A stretch of 64,000 bases of DNA, from contig CAVXXJ010000013.1 of assembly GCA_963765705.1 (NCBI GenBank), positions 496,001 through 560,000 on the forward strand, in the 5' to 3' direction. Within the stretch, counting starts at the first letter, position 1. Every line of letters begins with the position of its first letter. The notes beneath the pieces are model-generated. The model was not told where the DNA came from, did no database searches, and worked only from the letters and a program-made list of their open reading frames with translations. Made by a program: the position numbers and the translations under genes. Source of the DNA: Gaiellasilicea sp963765705 (GTDB lineage: Bacteria > Actinomycetota > Thermoleophilia > Gaiellales > Gaiellaceae). Shown piece after piece: positions 42,956 to 51,435 of the stretch.

Positions 42956-43432
42956 TTACTCGTCGCAACCGCTCGCGCACCAACCGCGTCCGCTCAACTC
43001 GCCGGCGCACTTCGGGCAGCGGTTCCCGCCACCCTTGGTCTCCGGTTCCGCTGCGGACACCTCGCGGTCATCGGCCGAGTGCGTTCCGCGCAGGTAGGTC
43101 TTCTCTTGCTCGCCGATCAGCGTGTAACAGACCGGGCAGGTCAGGGTCCCGTCGACCAGCGCATGGCCCGGAGGAATGCCGATCAGGCGCTTTGAGGGCT
43201 CGTGGAGCCAGATCGCGATCTGCTGGTCGAGCTCGGAGACGAAGGCGTCGGCGTTGTCGAGCGGATCGCCGACCAGCTTGACTCGGATTAGGTCCTCGGG
43301 TACCTCGAGCTCCGGCATCAGGGCCGGATCCGCGCCCGTGGCCGAGTCGGGGTCAAAGCGCCCCTGCAGCCTGGTGCGCCCGCCGAGCAATCCGGCGCCA
43401 CCGCGTTCCATCGTTCCAGCCCCTCTTCCCAT
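42956..43432 (-). CDS. MGRG-tagged hypothetical protein with zinc knuckles
   Basis: 158 residues starting MGRGAGTMERGGAGLLGGRT. The start is backed by TACGTT seven bases upstream. A middle domain (DLIRVKLVGDPLDNADAFVS, QQIAIWLHEPSKRLIGIPPG) precedes two Cys pairs, CPVC and CPKC, plus a final CASGC, probably a zinc ribbon. Function unknown; one of the six MGRG proteins in this region. Confidence 0.65.
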   Translation of the reverse strand: MGRGAGTMERGGAGLLGGRTRLQGRFDPDSATGADPALMPELEVPEDLIRVKLVGDPLDNADAFVSELDQQIAIWLHEPSKRLIGIPPGHALVDGTLTCPVCYTLIGEQEKTYLRGTHSADDREVSAAEPETKGGGNRCPKCAGELSGRGWCASGCDE

Positions 43433-43439
43433 GGAGGCG

Positions 43440-43445
43440 AACGTA
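43440..43445 (-). promoter_or_regulatory. -10 box (TACGTT) for the 42956-43432 gene
   Basis: Seven bases before the MGRG start codon. Confidence 0.5.
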
Positions 43446-43799
43446 AAGCACCCACAACCTCCTGGCCATCATTGGTGTCAGCGGAACCCGGCGCGCTCGC
43501 AGCGGCTGCTCCGAGCACCGAGAGTCTTGGGTGGCCGGCTGGCTGGGCGCCGGGCCCACCGCGCCAACCGGCGAGAACCCACCTTTGCTCGTGCTCGCGG
43601 CCGACAAACTGGGCATGACGTCGGCGTAGCGCACGCTCGGGTATTAGCCCTGGGGCTATATCGGCCCGACTATTAGCCTGAGGCTTAAGTTCGCGGTTGC
43701 CGCGCATCACGGCCAAAAAGGCGGGTTCTCGCCGGTTGGCGCCGCTCCTGATCGCGGGCGTCGCCGACGAAGGTGTCCTTCGGATTTTTGATCTTGACC

Positions 43800-43805
43800 T
43801 ACGTT
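43800..43805 (+). promoter_or_regulatory. -10 box (TACGTT) for the Rnl1-like ligase
   Basis: Seven bases before the ATG at 43813. Confidence 0.5.
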
Positions 43806-43812
43806 CAGCGCG

Positions 43813-44967
43813 ATGGCCAAGGACCGACCCCAGATCGTCCTCAGACCACGCCGAAAGGACAAGCGCGTCGACGTCCCCGGCCCCGAGGCCGGGTTCTCCT
43901 CGCGACGTCAGGGCAAGCTCACTCTGGTTGTGCCGGAGGGAAAGAGCGGGCGTTGGGGCAAGGCCGAGCGCCCCTTCCGCTCGCTGATCTTCGAGGACCG
44001 GCGACCTGCGGGAGCGGTCCTCAGCTGCGGGCTGCCCAAGTTCTTTACCTCCGAGCAGGACCCGGACTCGGTTGAGGCCGCCAATCGGGCGCTTCGAAGC
44101 GGCGAGGAGGTCGACGTCCGCGTCAAACTCGACGGCGTTCTCGTGATCCGCTCGGTGATTCGCGGCGCCGTGGTAATGCGCACCCGCCAGAGCTTCGACG
44201 GAGAGCACCTCGGGGAGCGCTTTGAGGCCGTCGCCGCGGCCGATCATCCCACGCTGCTCGATCCAGCCCTCGAGCCCGCGCGCTCGCTGCTCTTCGAGTA
44301 CGTCTCGCCGAGGCACCGGATCGTCATTCCCTATGAGCGCGAGCGCCTCCATCTGATTGGCGCCGTCGACCACGCGAGCCTGCGCCTGGCAACACCCGCC
44401 GACCTCACCCAGCTGGCTTCAGACCATGGCCTTGACCCGGCGCCAAAGCTCCCGCAGCCTCAGAGCATTGGCGAGCTCAAGGCGGCTCTGGATGAGCGCG
44501 AGGATCTCGAGGGCGCGGTAGTGCGCTGGAATGAGGGCCAGAGCCTGCTCAAAGTAAAGAGCGCCGCCTGGGAGCGCTCACAACGCCTGCGCTATGAGCT
44601 CCACCCGCGCAAGGTGCACCAGCTGGCGACAAAGCTTGACCGGAGCGGGCGTCTCACCCGCGAGCGCCTCTTGGGGGCTTGCCGGGTCACGGATACGGAT
44701 CCGCTCGATGTGTTCTACGTGGAAGACCTGCTCGAGCGCTACCGGGCGCTGGGTGAGGATCTCGAGCGGACCCTGGACGAGTTAGAGGGCATCGTGAGAG
44801 CCCAGGAGGAGCTGCCACGCAAGCGCTTCTCACGAGAGGTGGCGCAGCCGCTCGGGGCTCCGCGCTCGCTGGCGCTACTCGCCCTCCGTGAGGGCGATCG
44901 TGAGCGCGCTCGAGCCCTGCTCGAGGCGCACTGGCTGAAGGAACGCTTCGGCGATCCCACGGCCTGA
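43813..44967 (+). CDS. RNA ligase, T4 Rnl1-like
   Basis: 384 residues. GLPKFFTSEQ before the active site, motif I KLDGVL with nucleophile K105, the Rnl1-type motif III block FEYVSPRHRIVIPYE at 161-175, motif IV EGAVVRW at 233, motif V LLKVKS near 246-250. T4 Rnl1 reseals anticodon loops cut by the host nuclease PrrC. The N-terminal ~50 residues are basic. The end-healing partner (Pnkp) is not seen in the window. The C-terminal ~130 residues are helical and may bind tRNA. Confidence 0.88.
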   Translation: MAKDRPQIVLRPRRKDKRVDVPGPEAGFSSRRQGKLTLVVPEGKSGRWGKAERPFRSLIFEDRRPAGAVLSCGLPKFFTSEQDPDSVEAANRALRSGEEVDVRVKLDGVLVIRSVIRGAVVMRTRQSFDGEHLGERFEAVAAADHPTLLDPALEPARSLLFEYVSPRHRIVIPYERERLHLIGAVDHASLRLATPADLTQLASDHGLDPAPKLPQPQSIGELKAALDEREDLEGAVVRWNEGQSLLKVKSAAWERSQRLRYELHPRKVHQLATKLDRSGRLTRERLLGACRVTDTDPLDVFYVEDLLERYRALGEDLERTLDELEGIVRAQEELPRKRFSREVAQPLGAPRSLALLALREGDRERARALLEAHWLKERFGDPTA

Positions 44968-45003
44968 GTCCGTGTGTTCGGGCCAATCGGGGGAGCGCTG
45001 AGA

Positions 45004-45474
45004 TCAGCGGACGATCTGCTCGCGGGCGCAGGGAGCCTTGAACTTCTTCTGCCAGGGGTTCTGCTGCGAGTACATGATCGACTTCGGGTTCTCGGAGTGG
45101 TCACGACCGATCAGATGCCCCCACTCGTGCAGGACGAGAACGCAGAACATGCGCCAGCCGCGGATCGCCATGTCGTCTTCGATCAGGATCGAGGTCTCAT
45201 AACCAATCGCCGTGTCCTCGCAGGCGCCGATGTCGGCCTCGCCCCAGCGATTACCGGGCAGGTCGGGAACGACGGTCATGCTCACGTACTCATCGACACA
45301 GGTGCGCCCGCGCGCTGACCAGTAGAGAGAGGCGAGGGCGAGCGAGTCCTGCTGCCACTCATCCGAGATCGTGTACGACTCGCGCTCGGCCGCGGATGAA
45401 GCGGCGTCGGCGCCGGCGGCGAGCAGACAGGCCAGGCAGACGACGCTGAAGAGGAGGGCGGAAAGACGGACCAT
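45004..45474 (-). CDS. Secreted matrixin-like zinc metalloprotease, copy 2
   Basis: 156 residues from MVRLSALLFSVVCLACLLAA at 45474 with a signal peptide. Zinc motif HEWGHLIGRDH and Met-turn candidate SIMYSQ. Aligns with copy 1 (40566) over the motif and the RGRTC/RGTYTC stretch, a clear paralogue pair. The longer frame to 45651 is shadow sequence. Role unknown; both copies flank the RNA ligase. Confidence 0.77.
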   Translation of the reverse strand: MVRLSALLFSVVCLACLLAAGADAASSAAERESYTISDEWQQDSLALASLYWSARGRTCVDEYVSMTVVPDLPGNRWGEADIGACEDTAIGYETSILIEDDMAIRGWRMFCVLVLHEWGHLIGRDHSENPKSIMYSQQNPWQKKFKAPCAREQIVR

Positions 45475-45587
45475 CCCCGCGACCAAAGACCGGGTACGCC
45501 CGCCGACGTGGTCTCTTCGCCAGGGCTCCCGCGGCCCGCGCGGGCTCCCCGTCAGAACAATCTCATGTCGCCGCCTTTCCGCGCCCT

Positions 45588-45593
45588 TACAGT
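45588..45593 (+). promoter_or_regulatory. -10 box (TACAGT) for the 45600 gene
   Basis: Six bases before the ATG of an MGRG protein. Confidence 0.5.
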
Positions 45594-45599
45594 GGGCGC

Positions 45600-46184
45600 A
45601 TGGGACGAGGTAAGAGCCCCGACGGCGCTGACGGCTTCCGCCGGCCCACACCCGGTGGTTCGTTCGTTCCCTCGGCAGAGGGCCCGGCCGTCGGTCTAAG
45701 CGACGAGGGAGCTCGCCAGGCGCGCAAGCTCGCCCGCGAAGTCGCCAAGACCAGGGTCCAGGATCCTGGCAACGCCGAAACCGACAACACCCCGCCCGCG
45801 CCGCCTGATGTCGAGGTCGAGCTCACGCGCGATCGTGAGCACCGGGCCGTGCTCGGCGAGACGCGCGTTCGTGCCGCCGGCTTCGACGTCTATATCGACG
45901 GCCTGCCCGACGATCACCCGGGCGTCCGCGACCCCGACGGCGGCGTCAGGATCTATTTCGACGACCTCCCCGAGCTGATCTGGACGCTGAGCGAGGGTGG
46001 CAACCAGGCTCGCATGATCGAGCTCGAGCAGCGTGAGGACGGTCTTCACATCACAACCAACGCGGATGAGACCATGGACGGGGTGATGGAGTGGGATTCG
46101 ACTGTCGTTCCCACGGACGAGGTTCCGGCCCTGATCGAGGTGCTCAAACAGATGTGGCGCCGCCGCCGCGAGCGCAGCATCTAG
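45600..46184 (+). CDS. MGRG-tagged hypothetical protein (194 residues)
   Basis: Starts MGRGKSPDGADGFRRPTPGG. A disordered, Pro-rich first 70 residues, then a compact domain (VRAAGFDVYIDGLPDDHPGV, VRIYFDDLPELIWTLSEGGN) and a basic C-terminus (MWRRRRERSI). Start backed by a -10 box. No family recognised. Confidence 0.65.
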   Translation: MGRGKSPDGADGFRRPTPGGSFVPSAEGPAVGLSDEGARQARKLAREVAKTRVQDPGNAETDNTPPAPPDVEVELTRDREHRAVLGETRVRAAGFDVYIDGLPDDHPGVRDPDGGVRIYFDDLPELIWTLSEGGNQARMIELEQREDGLHITTNADETMDGVMEWDSTVVPTDEVPALIEVLKQMWRRRRERSI

Positions 46185-46217
46185 GCGCGCGTTCCAGGTT
46201 TTCCCGGGCCGCTGACC

Positions 46218-46223
46218 TACCTT
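46218..46223 (+). promoter_or_regulatory. -10 box (TACCTT) for the 46233 gene
   Basis: Nine bases before the GTG. Confidence 0.45.
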
Positions 46224-46232
46224 GTAGGAACC

Positions 46233-46484
46233 GTGAAGGCCACGATCATCTCAATCGAGGACTGGGAAGCTCTCTACATCGAGGGCCAGCTGGTCTATGA
46301 GAACCATCGCATCGATGGCTACGACTTGGCCGACCACGGGGTGCTTGAGTGCACCTCCGCTGAGGAGGGGACGCTGACCAGGCACGTCGAGCGCCACGGG
46401 ATGCCCGAGAGCCTCGAGGAGGCCAAGAAGCTCCTCGCTGTTGACGTCCCGGACCCTCCCAGTGTTCCAGGGCGACGATCTTGA
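46233..46484 (+). CDS. Hypothetical protein (83 residues)
   Basis: GTG start. Begins KATIISIEDWEALYIEGQLV and contains DGYDLADHGVLECTSAEEGT and HGMPESLEEAKKLLAV. Acidic, mixed alpha/beta. No family recognised. Confidence 0.55.
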   Translation: MKATIISIEDWEALYIEGQLVYENHRIDGYDLADHGVLECTSAEEGTLTRHVERHGMPESLEEAKKLLAVDVPDPPSVPGRRS

Positions 46485-46561
46485 CCTTCACCACATCAAA
46501 GTAGTGCGCGGGCTCGTCAAGACCTAGAGCTAAACCATCCCGAACAAGGCGCCGCCGAGCT

Positions 46562-46567
46562 TACGTT
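46562..46567 (+). promoter_or_regulatory. -10 box (TACGTT) for the RTX-repeat gene
   Basis: Seven bases before the ATG at 46575. Confidence 0.45.
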
Positions 46568-46574
46568 CGCGGCG

Positions 46575-47779
46575 ATGCGCCGAATCCCCATAGCGGCCCT
46601 TCTGCTCGGCATGGTGGCAGCACTGATCCTGACCCCGTCACCAGCCGCGGCCCAGGAGGCCCCCGTGTGCCTGAAGGGCAATGAAAAGCTCGATGACAAC
46701 CGAGACGTCTGGCGTGGCTCGAACGGGCGCGACAGCGTCACCGGGTTGCGCGGCAACGACAAGATGGACGGCCGCGCTGGCGCCGACCTGGTCAACGGCG
46801 GCCGCGATAACGACGTCGTCAGCGGCGGTCGCGGCGACGACGTCCTCTGCGGCGGTCGTGGCGCGGACGTCCTCTACGGCGGCCCCGGCGACGACCTGAT
46901 CTACGGCGAAGAGGAAAATGACAGGATCTATCCCGGCCCCGGCGACGACAAGGTCTTGGGCTCACAGGGCGACGACCAGATCTACGGCTGGGGCGAGGAC
47001 GGAGGCGAGATCATCGACGACGGCGTTGATCTACTCGTCGGCGGCTACAACGACGACCATATCGAGGCCGGGGGCGCGGACCTCGTCGACGGATACACGC
47101 ACCACGACGTGCTGACGACGAAGACGCCGTGGATCGCACCGGAGTTCATGAACGGCGGCGGCAACGACGACCAGGTCTACGGCTCCGACGTCGACGACGT
47201 CATCATCGGTGGCGAGGGCCGTGACGTGCTCTACGGCGGCCTCGGTAACGACACGATCTCGGGCGATGGCAACGACGACACGCTCTATGGCGAGGTCGGC
47301 GACGACGAGCTGGACGGGGGAGGGGTTTCGACTCCCTGGACGGCGGCGATGGAGCCGACACCTGCGCCGGCGGCGAGCACACCGACGACGGTCGTGACTG
47401 CGAGGTCGAACTCTCGATCGAGCGCTACTTCGATGACTCACTCAACGTGGCCGCCGCCGGGCGGCGCAGCGGCAACGACGGGGTCGGGCTCGGCGAAGGT
47501 GGGGCCAAGACCAGGATCACGATCACGCGGCTGAACATATTGACGATAAGCGGCAGACTGGATTCCGGGAATCCCCGCTGCCTTGCCAGCCGCCACATTC
47601 AGATCTTCCGCTACATCTACGACGGCTTCTTCTCAGACAAGATCGCCCGCTTCGACGCCAACCGCAATGGCACTTGGGTCCTCCACCGCGGCCTCAATCC
47701 CGGCGTCTACTTCGCCAAGGTCGACTCGAAGCCCGGCTGCCGTTACGACGTCTCGCCCAACACGCGCTTGGGCGGCTGA
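46575..47779 (+). CDS. Secreted RTX-type calcium-binding repeat protein, frame broken once
   Basis: Signal peptide 1-27, then about 230 residues of glycine/aspartate nonapeptide repeats (GGRGDDVLCGG, GGPGDDLIYG, GGLGNDTISG). The frame closes artificially after DDELDGG; the continuation GFDSLDGGDGADTCAGGEHT and a C-terminal beta-rich domain (KTRITITRLNILTISGRLDS, HIQIFRYIYDGFFSDKIARF) lie one frame over to a TGA at 47779. A G-run at about 47319-47329 is the likely site of a one-base error. RTX repeats bind Ca2+ outside the cell. Confidence 0.8.
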
Positions 47780-47883
47780 GCTACCCTGGCGGCAGGCGCC
47801 AGACCCCCGGCGAGCGTGTCGCGTCAGCACCAAACTCATGCCGATATGGGATGAGGAACGAGCGAGACGGGCGCCGGCCTGCT

Positions 47884-48091
47884 CTACGGGGCCTCCGGCC
47901 GCCGGCGGCTCGGGTCCACCTCAGGCACTTGCTGCGAATCCTCCCAGCGCAGAAGAGCCCGGGCCAGGGGCCAGGTTGGAACATTGCGCTCGCAGAGCCG
48001 CTGCCACTCAGCGACGTCCGGGAGCTCGTAAGCCCGAGATCTGGCCCTCGAAGGTCTCAGCGCTCAGGCGCCGCGACCCGAAAACGGGCAT
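47884..48091 (-). CDS. Possible small frame-broken gene after the NAD operon
   Basis: ATG at 48091 gives MPVFGSRRLSAETFEGQISG, then after a one-base shift near 48038 ELPDVAEWQRLCERNVPTWP and LARALLRWEDSQQVPEVDPS to a TAG at 47884. Both parts have coding-like third positions. It would follow the NAD operon on the same strand. No family recognised; a weak call. Confidence 0.35.
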
Positions 48092-48119
48092 TGCGCGATC
48101 CTGTATCGAGCGCCAGAGC

Positions 48120-49739
48120 TCACCGCGCCGGGTCGGAGTGAGCGCCCTCCAGATCTAAAGCAGCGCAAGCTGAGACCTGGCCGCCCCCTTGAAGGCGTTC
48201 GAGATGCCACTCGCAGACCTCGGCCATGCTGGCAGTGGCACCGAACGGCAAAGCGGCAAAAAAGCCTGCGCCCTGAGGGCATCCATCGTCGACGCGCAAG
48301 CCGCTCTGCTGGTGAAACCTGAGATTCGCTGTCCACAGCTCGAGGCCGGCCGTGAGCGCCTCCTCAGCCGGCAGCTTCGCTCGCGACGTCAGGTCGACGT
48401 AGGGCGGTAGGTAAGGCGCCCGCGCGATCGACTCACCGAGGTCAACGACAAGACCGCCGGCGGGCGCGCCAAGAAGAAAGTCGCGCAGATCAACGACGTC
48501 GAGGGGCGGGCGGCGGCGCTCGACGCCGGCGGCGCCGAGGGCTTCGAAGCCGCGAACCTCGATTCCGGCATCCCCCAGCAAGGCGCTGACGGCTTCGACC
48601 GTCAGTCCGCTGGCCCTGTCGTCGTCGGCAAGGAGGCAGCTTCCGGGAGTCAGGGCCGCAACCTGATCAGCGAGCGGTGAAGATCCCGGCCTGGCAACGA
48701 TCCCCCGCGCCGCCATCTGCGCCCCAGCTGGCTCAAAGACCCTCGAGACCGCAAGCGTCTCGGAACCGCCGGCGAGGGGGTCAAGGCTGATCACGCGACC
48801 CGCGCGACGCTCGAGCTCACCGAGGGCGCTCCGTGAATCCGATGGATCCATCAACTCGACCGCCGGGCTGCCGACGGCGACAGCGAGGATCGCACGGACG
48901 CGTTCGCTGAACTCGCGCAAGGGACCGTCGAGACCCGGCCAGGTGGCGGCGATCCAGTCGCGATCGTCGCGAAGCCCGTACCACTCGCCTCGAGCTCCAG
49001 GCGCTTGCCGAGGCCGGCGGGCAGAGCGACGGATCGAGGTCGAGCTCTCAGCAGCATGTGGAGATGGAGACAAGAAGACAATGTCGTCCCGATCTGCGAG
49101 CAGAGGGTCCTCGCAGACCGTCTTCGCAATGTCGCCGCGTCCGCCGCACACACAACGCCCGCGGCGAGCGAAGGCACGCGTAAATCCGGCGTTGTCGCTG
49201 CCGAAGACAAACCAGACCTCGATCGCGGGGTCGATTTCGGCGGCGACGCGCTCGAGATGCCTGATCACCTCGCTGAAGTTGACCGCGAACGGTGTGTAGA
49301 GGGCCTCCCAGGGGCAGGTCTCAAGCCAATCGCTGGCTTCGGTTCGCTCCTGACAGGAGCGAACCCGGCGTGCTGCGCCATAAGCTGCGGCGCCGTGCGG
49401 TTTGGTCGAGACGTAGCCGTCGTGGCCGGGGGATAGGTAGCCGGCGCAGACGTTGATCCCGCGGCGCTCGAGCTCGGTTCGCGCCGCCTCGAGCAGTCCG
49501 AGGTGGCCATCGTGAACTGGGGCCAATGCGCCCGTTAACAAAAGGACGGCGTTCCGGGTCCCGGGTTCGTGGTTTGCACGGACCTTCCCCGTCGGCGTCA
49601 CCGTGAGCTCGTCGCCGGAGACCATCTCATGCTCGAAGTAGCCGCCGATCCCGAGCGATCCGGTGCCGTAGACGTCAATCAGATCGGCGTAGAGAGGATC
49701 GGCGAGCGCGCGCTGCAGATAGCTCGAAGCCGCGGTCAT
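48120..49739 (-). CDS. Fused nicotinate/nicotinamide-nucleotide adenylyltransferase and type I phosphoribosyltransferase
   Basis: 539 residues. The first part has the nucleotidyltransferase motifs TGALAPVHDGHLG (HxGH at 76-79) and SSTSIRRS at 232-239, as in NadD/NMNAT. After a linker the second part carries the type I PRPP-binding loop LLADDDRASGLT at 369-380. Both catalytic steps around a nicotinamide/nicotinate mononucleotide therefore sit on one chain. The order differs from the known NadM/NadV pair. Overlaps the 2OG gene by four bases. Confidence 0.78.
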   Translation of the reverse strand: MTAASSYLQRALADPLYADLIDVYGTGSLGIGGYFEHEMVSGDELTVTPTGKVRANHEPGTRNAVLLLTGALAPVHDGHLGLLEAARTELERRGINVCAGYLSPGHDGYVSTKPHGAAAYGAARRVRSCQERTEASDWLETCPWEALYTPFAVNFSEVIRHLERVAAEIDPAIEVWFVFGSDNAGFTRAFARRGRCVCGGRGDIAKTVCEDPLLADRDDIVFLSPSPHAAESSTSIRRSARRPRQAPGARGEWYGLRDDRDWIAATWPGLDGPLREFSERVRAILAVAVGSPAVELMDPSDSRSALGELERRAGRVISLDPLAGGSETLAVSRVFEPAGAQMAARGIVARPGSSPLADQVAALTPGSCLLADDDRASGLTVEAVSALLGDAGIEVRGFEALGAAGVERRRPPLDVVDLRDFLLGAPAGGLVVDLGESIARAPYLPPYVDLTSRAKLPAEEALTAGLELWTANLRFHQQSGLRVDDGCPQGAGFFAALPFGATASMAEVCEWHLERLQGGGQVSACAALDLEGAHSDPAR

Positions 49740-50482
49740 CGCCCCGCCTGCGGTTCGTAGACGACATCGGTACGCAGGATCACCTTCTCGCCTTCGCCGG
49801 CGAGCGGCTCGCCGTCGTGAAGGACGCGGTGGTCGAAGAGCAGCCCGCCACCCGGAGCCGGCGTCTTGCTCTCGAGGACCTCGGACGCGAGCGCAAGCCG
49901 ATCCCAGTCGGCGAGATCACGTCCGCTGACCGGAGTCGAGGCCTGGGGATCGCGGATGAACCGCGTCGCTCCGCCGAGGACCCCGGGATCAAGGCGCAGG
50001 TAGACGACGAGGCTGCTCAGGGTGCGCTGGCCACCGCGCTCGAAGGGCGCGTCGTAGTGGGGGACGAGGAGACCGCCGTTTCGGTAGCGGATGAAGCGAA
50101 GAAGCGGGTTGATGCCGACCGGGCGCCAGACGCGGTGTGGCTCCCAGTCCGTCTCGGAGTCCGGATTCATCCCGCGCTGCGCGGGAAGCAAGTCCCGCAG
50201 CCGGCTCCACAGGCCCGTGGCCAAGGCCTCATCAAAAGCCGAGACCCGCCACGAGCCGCTGGCCTCGGCACCCGGGGCGTAGTCCTCGAGGATCCCGTTC
50301 GACCCCACCGGCACCCAGCGCTGGCGATCGAGGGCAGCGTTCAGTCGAGCGAGCTCGGCGGTATCGAGCAGGGCATCGATCAAGGCCGGGCGCCCATTGG
50401 CCGGATCACCCGCGGCGAGCGCCGCCGCCGGCGCGTTGCTCAGCTCGAATCCGAGCTCCACCGGGTTGACTGCCGACTTCAT
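49736..50482 (-). CDS. 2-oxoglutarate/Fe(II) oxygenase-like protein
   Basis: 248 residues with the double-stranded beta-helix ligands HYD (H142, D144), distal His at H222 and the 2-oxoglutarate Arg in ILRTDV (R237). No close family is obvious. Inside a NAD-synthesis operon it could supply iminoaspartate or modify an intermediate, but nothing in the sequence proves this. It shares four-base overlaps with both neighbours. Confidence 0.72.
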   Translation of the reverse strand: MKSAVNPVELGFELSNAPAAALAAGDPANGRPALIDALLDTAELARLNAALDRQRWVPVGSNGILEDYAPGAEASGSWRVSAFDEALATGLWSRLRDLLPAQRGMNPDSETDWEPHRVWRPVGINPLLRFIRYRNGGLLVPHYDAPFERGGQRTLSSLVVYLRLDPGVLGGATRFIRDPQASTPVSGRDLADWDRLALASEVLESKTPAPGGGLLFDHRVLHDGEPLAGEGEKVILRTDVVYEPQAGR

Positions 50483-51435
50483 CGCCAGCCCCCGGGAACC
50501 GCGCTCGGCAGCACGTTGAGATGGACCGCTGGTGATCCGACCAAGTACTTGTGCGCGTTGTGGCGGTGGACGCGCTCGAGCGCGAGGGCCATCGACTCAA
50601 AGGATCGTTGATCATCCGCGTCAAGCTCCGCGCGCAGCTCGTGGCGGCGGCCCTTGCTTAGGCAGAGCCAGCTCAGGTAGAGCTCGACGAAGTCATAAGG
50701 AGCGCCGAAGACCTCTTCGTCAATCCGGCCGTCATACATGTCACCGGTCGGCGTCGCCTCGAGCAGCGGCTCGGGTAGGTCCAGGGCGCGGGCGAGTTTG
50801 TAAACCTCGCTCTTGTGCAGGTCCGTGATCAGCTGCAGGTCGACCATTCCGTCACTGGCCTTGCCGACATAGCCGAGGTAGGCACCCTCGTCACGGTTCG
50901 TGGTCCCGGCGACGAGGGCCTTGTGGCCCGTTGCCGTCAGCAGGCTGGTCTGAAAGTAGAGCGCCGGCGTTCGCAGGTAAGAGACCAACTGGCCCGAGGC
51001 CCAGTCATCGACTGCAGCGCCCACCCCTGCTCCCGCCGCCTCGAGCATGGCTCGGTGAGGTTCGCTCAGGTCGACCTCGAGCAGATCCAGACCGAGACAG
51101 GAGGCAGTCAGTTCCGCGCGAAGGCGGGCATCTTGCTGTCCGGTGGCGGCGCGTTGATCGTGAACGGGCAAGAAGATGGGAACGATGCGGGTGATCGGAG
51201 ATCCTTCAGTGGCTCGCGCCGCCTGAAGAAGCGCGGCGACGACGGCTGAATCGATGCCACCGCTGAGGCCTACGACCACGGCGTCGATGTCGTGCTGATC
51301 GCAGTAGGAGTTGATCAGCAATACCTTGCCCTGGGCGACCGCCGAGGCCTCGAAGCCGCGCTCGGATCGGACCCGCTCGAGCTGGGCTTGCAGCGCGGGG
51401 GAGAGCGCTCCGGCGGGAGCATTGCGCACCTTCAT
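50479..51435 (-). CDS. nadE: NAD synthetase, ammonia-dependent
   Basis: 318 residues. The ATP-pyrophosphatase P-loop SGGIDS is at 58-63; TTNRDEGAYLGYVGKASDG, the NAD-synthetase signature around the adenylate site, follows. It amidates deamido-NAD, the last step of NAD synthesis. The N-terminus lacks a glutaminase domain, so ammonia is used directly. The C-terminal RVHRHNAHKYLVGSPAVHLN is typical of the family. Confidence 0.93.
   Translation of the reverse strand: MKVRNAPAGALSPALQAQLERVRSERGFEASAVAQGKVLLINSYCDQHDIDAVVVGLSGGIDSAVVAALLQAARATEGSPITRIVPIFLPVHDQRAATGQQDARLRAELTASCLGLDLLEVDLSEPHRAMLEAAGAGVGAAVDDWASGQLVSYLRTPALYFQTSLLTATGHKALVAGTTNRDEGAYLGYVGKASDGMVDLQLITDLHKSEVYKLARALDLPEPLLEATPTGDMYDGRIDEEVFGAPYDFVELYLSWLCLSKGRRHELRAELDADDQRSFESMALALERVHRHNAHKYLVGSPAVHLNVLPSAVPGGWR

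Larger units (their letters stand above)
43433..43812. other. 380-bp intergenic region with two TATTAGCC palindromes
   Basis: Between two divergent genes. TAGCCC-TG-GGGCTA at 43645-43658 and AGCCT-G-AGGCT at 43675-43685; both are preceded by TATTAGCC, 29 bases apart. They are candidate operators for one or both genes. Confidence 0.45.

Noticed and set aside
43318..44373. 351-codon minus-strand ORF opposite the Rnl1-like ligase
   Set aside because: No domain; antisense of a clear RNA ligase.
46700..47330. RTX nonapeptide repeats considered as tandem DNA repeats
   Set aside because: They keep one reading frame and code for the Ca-binding consensus, so the repetition is at protein level.
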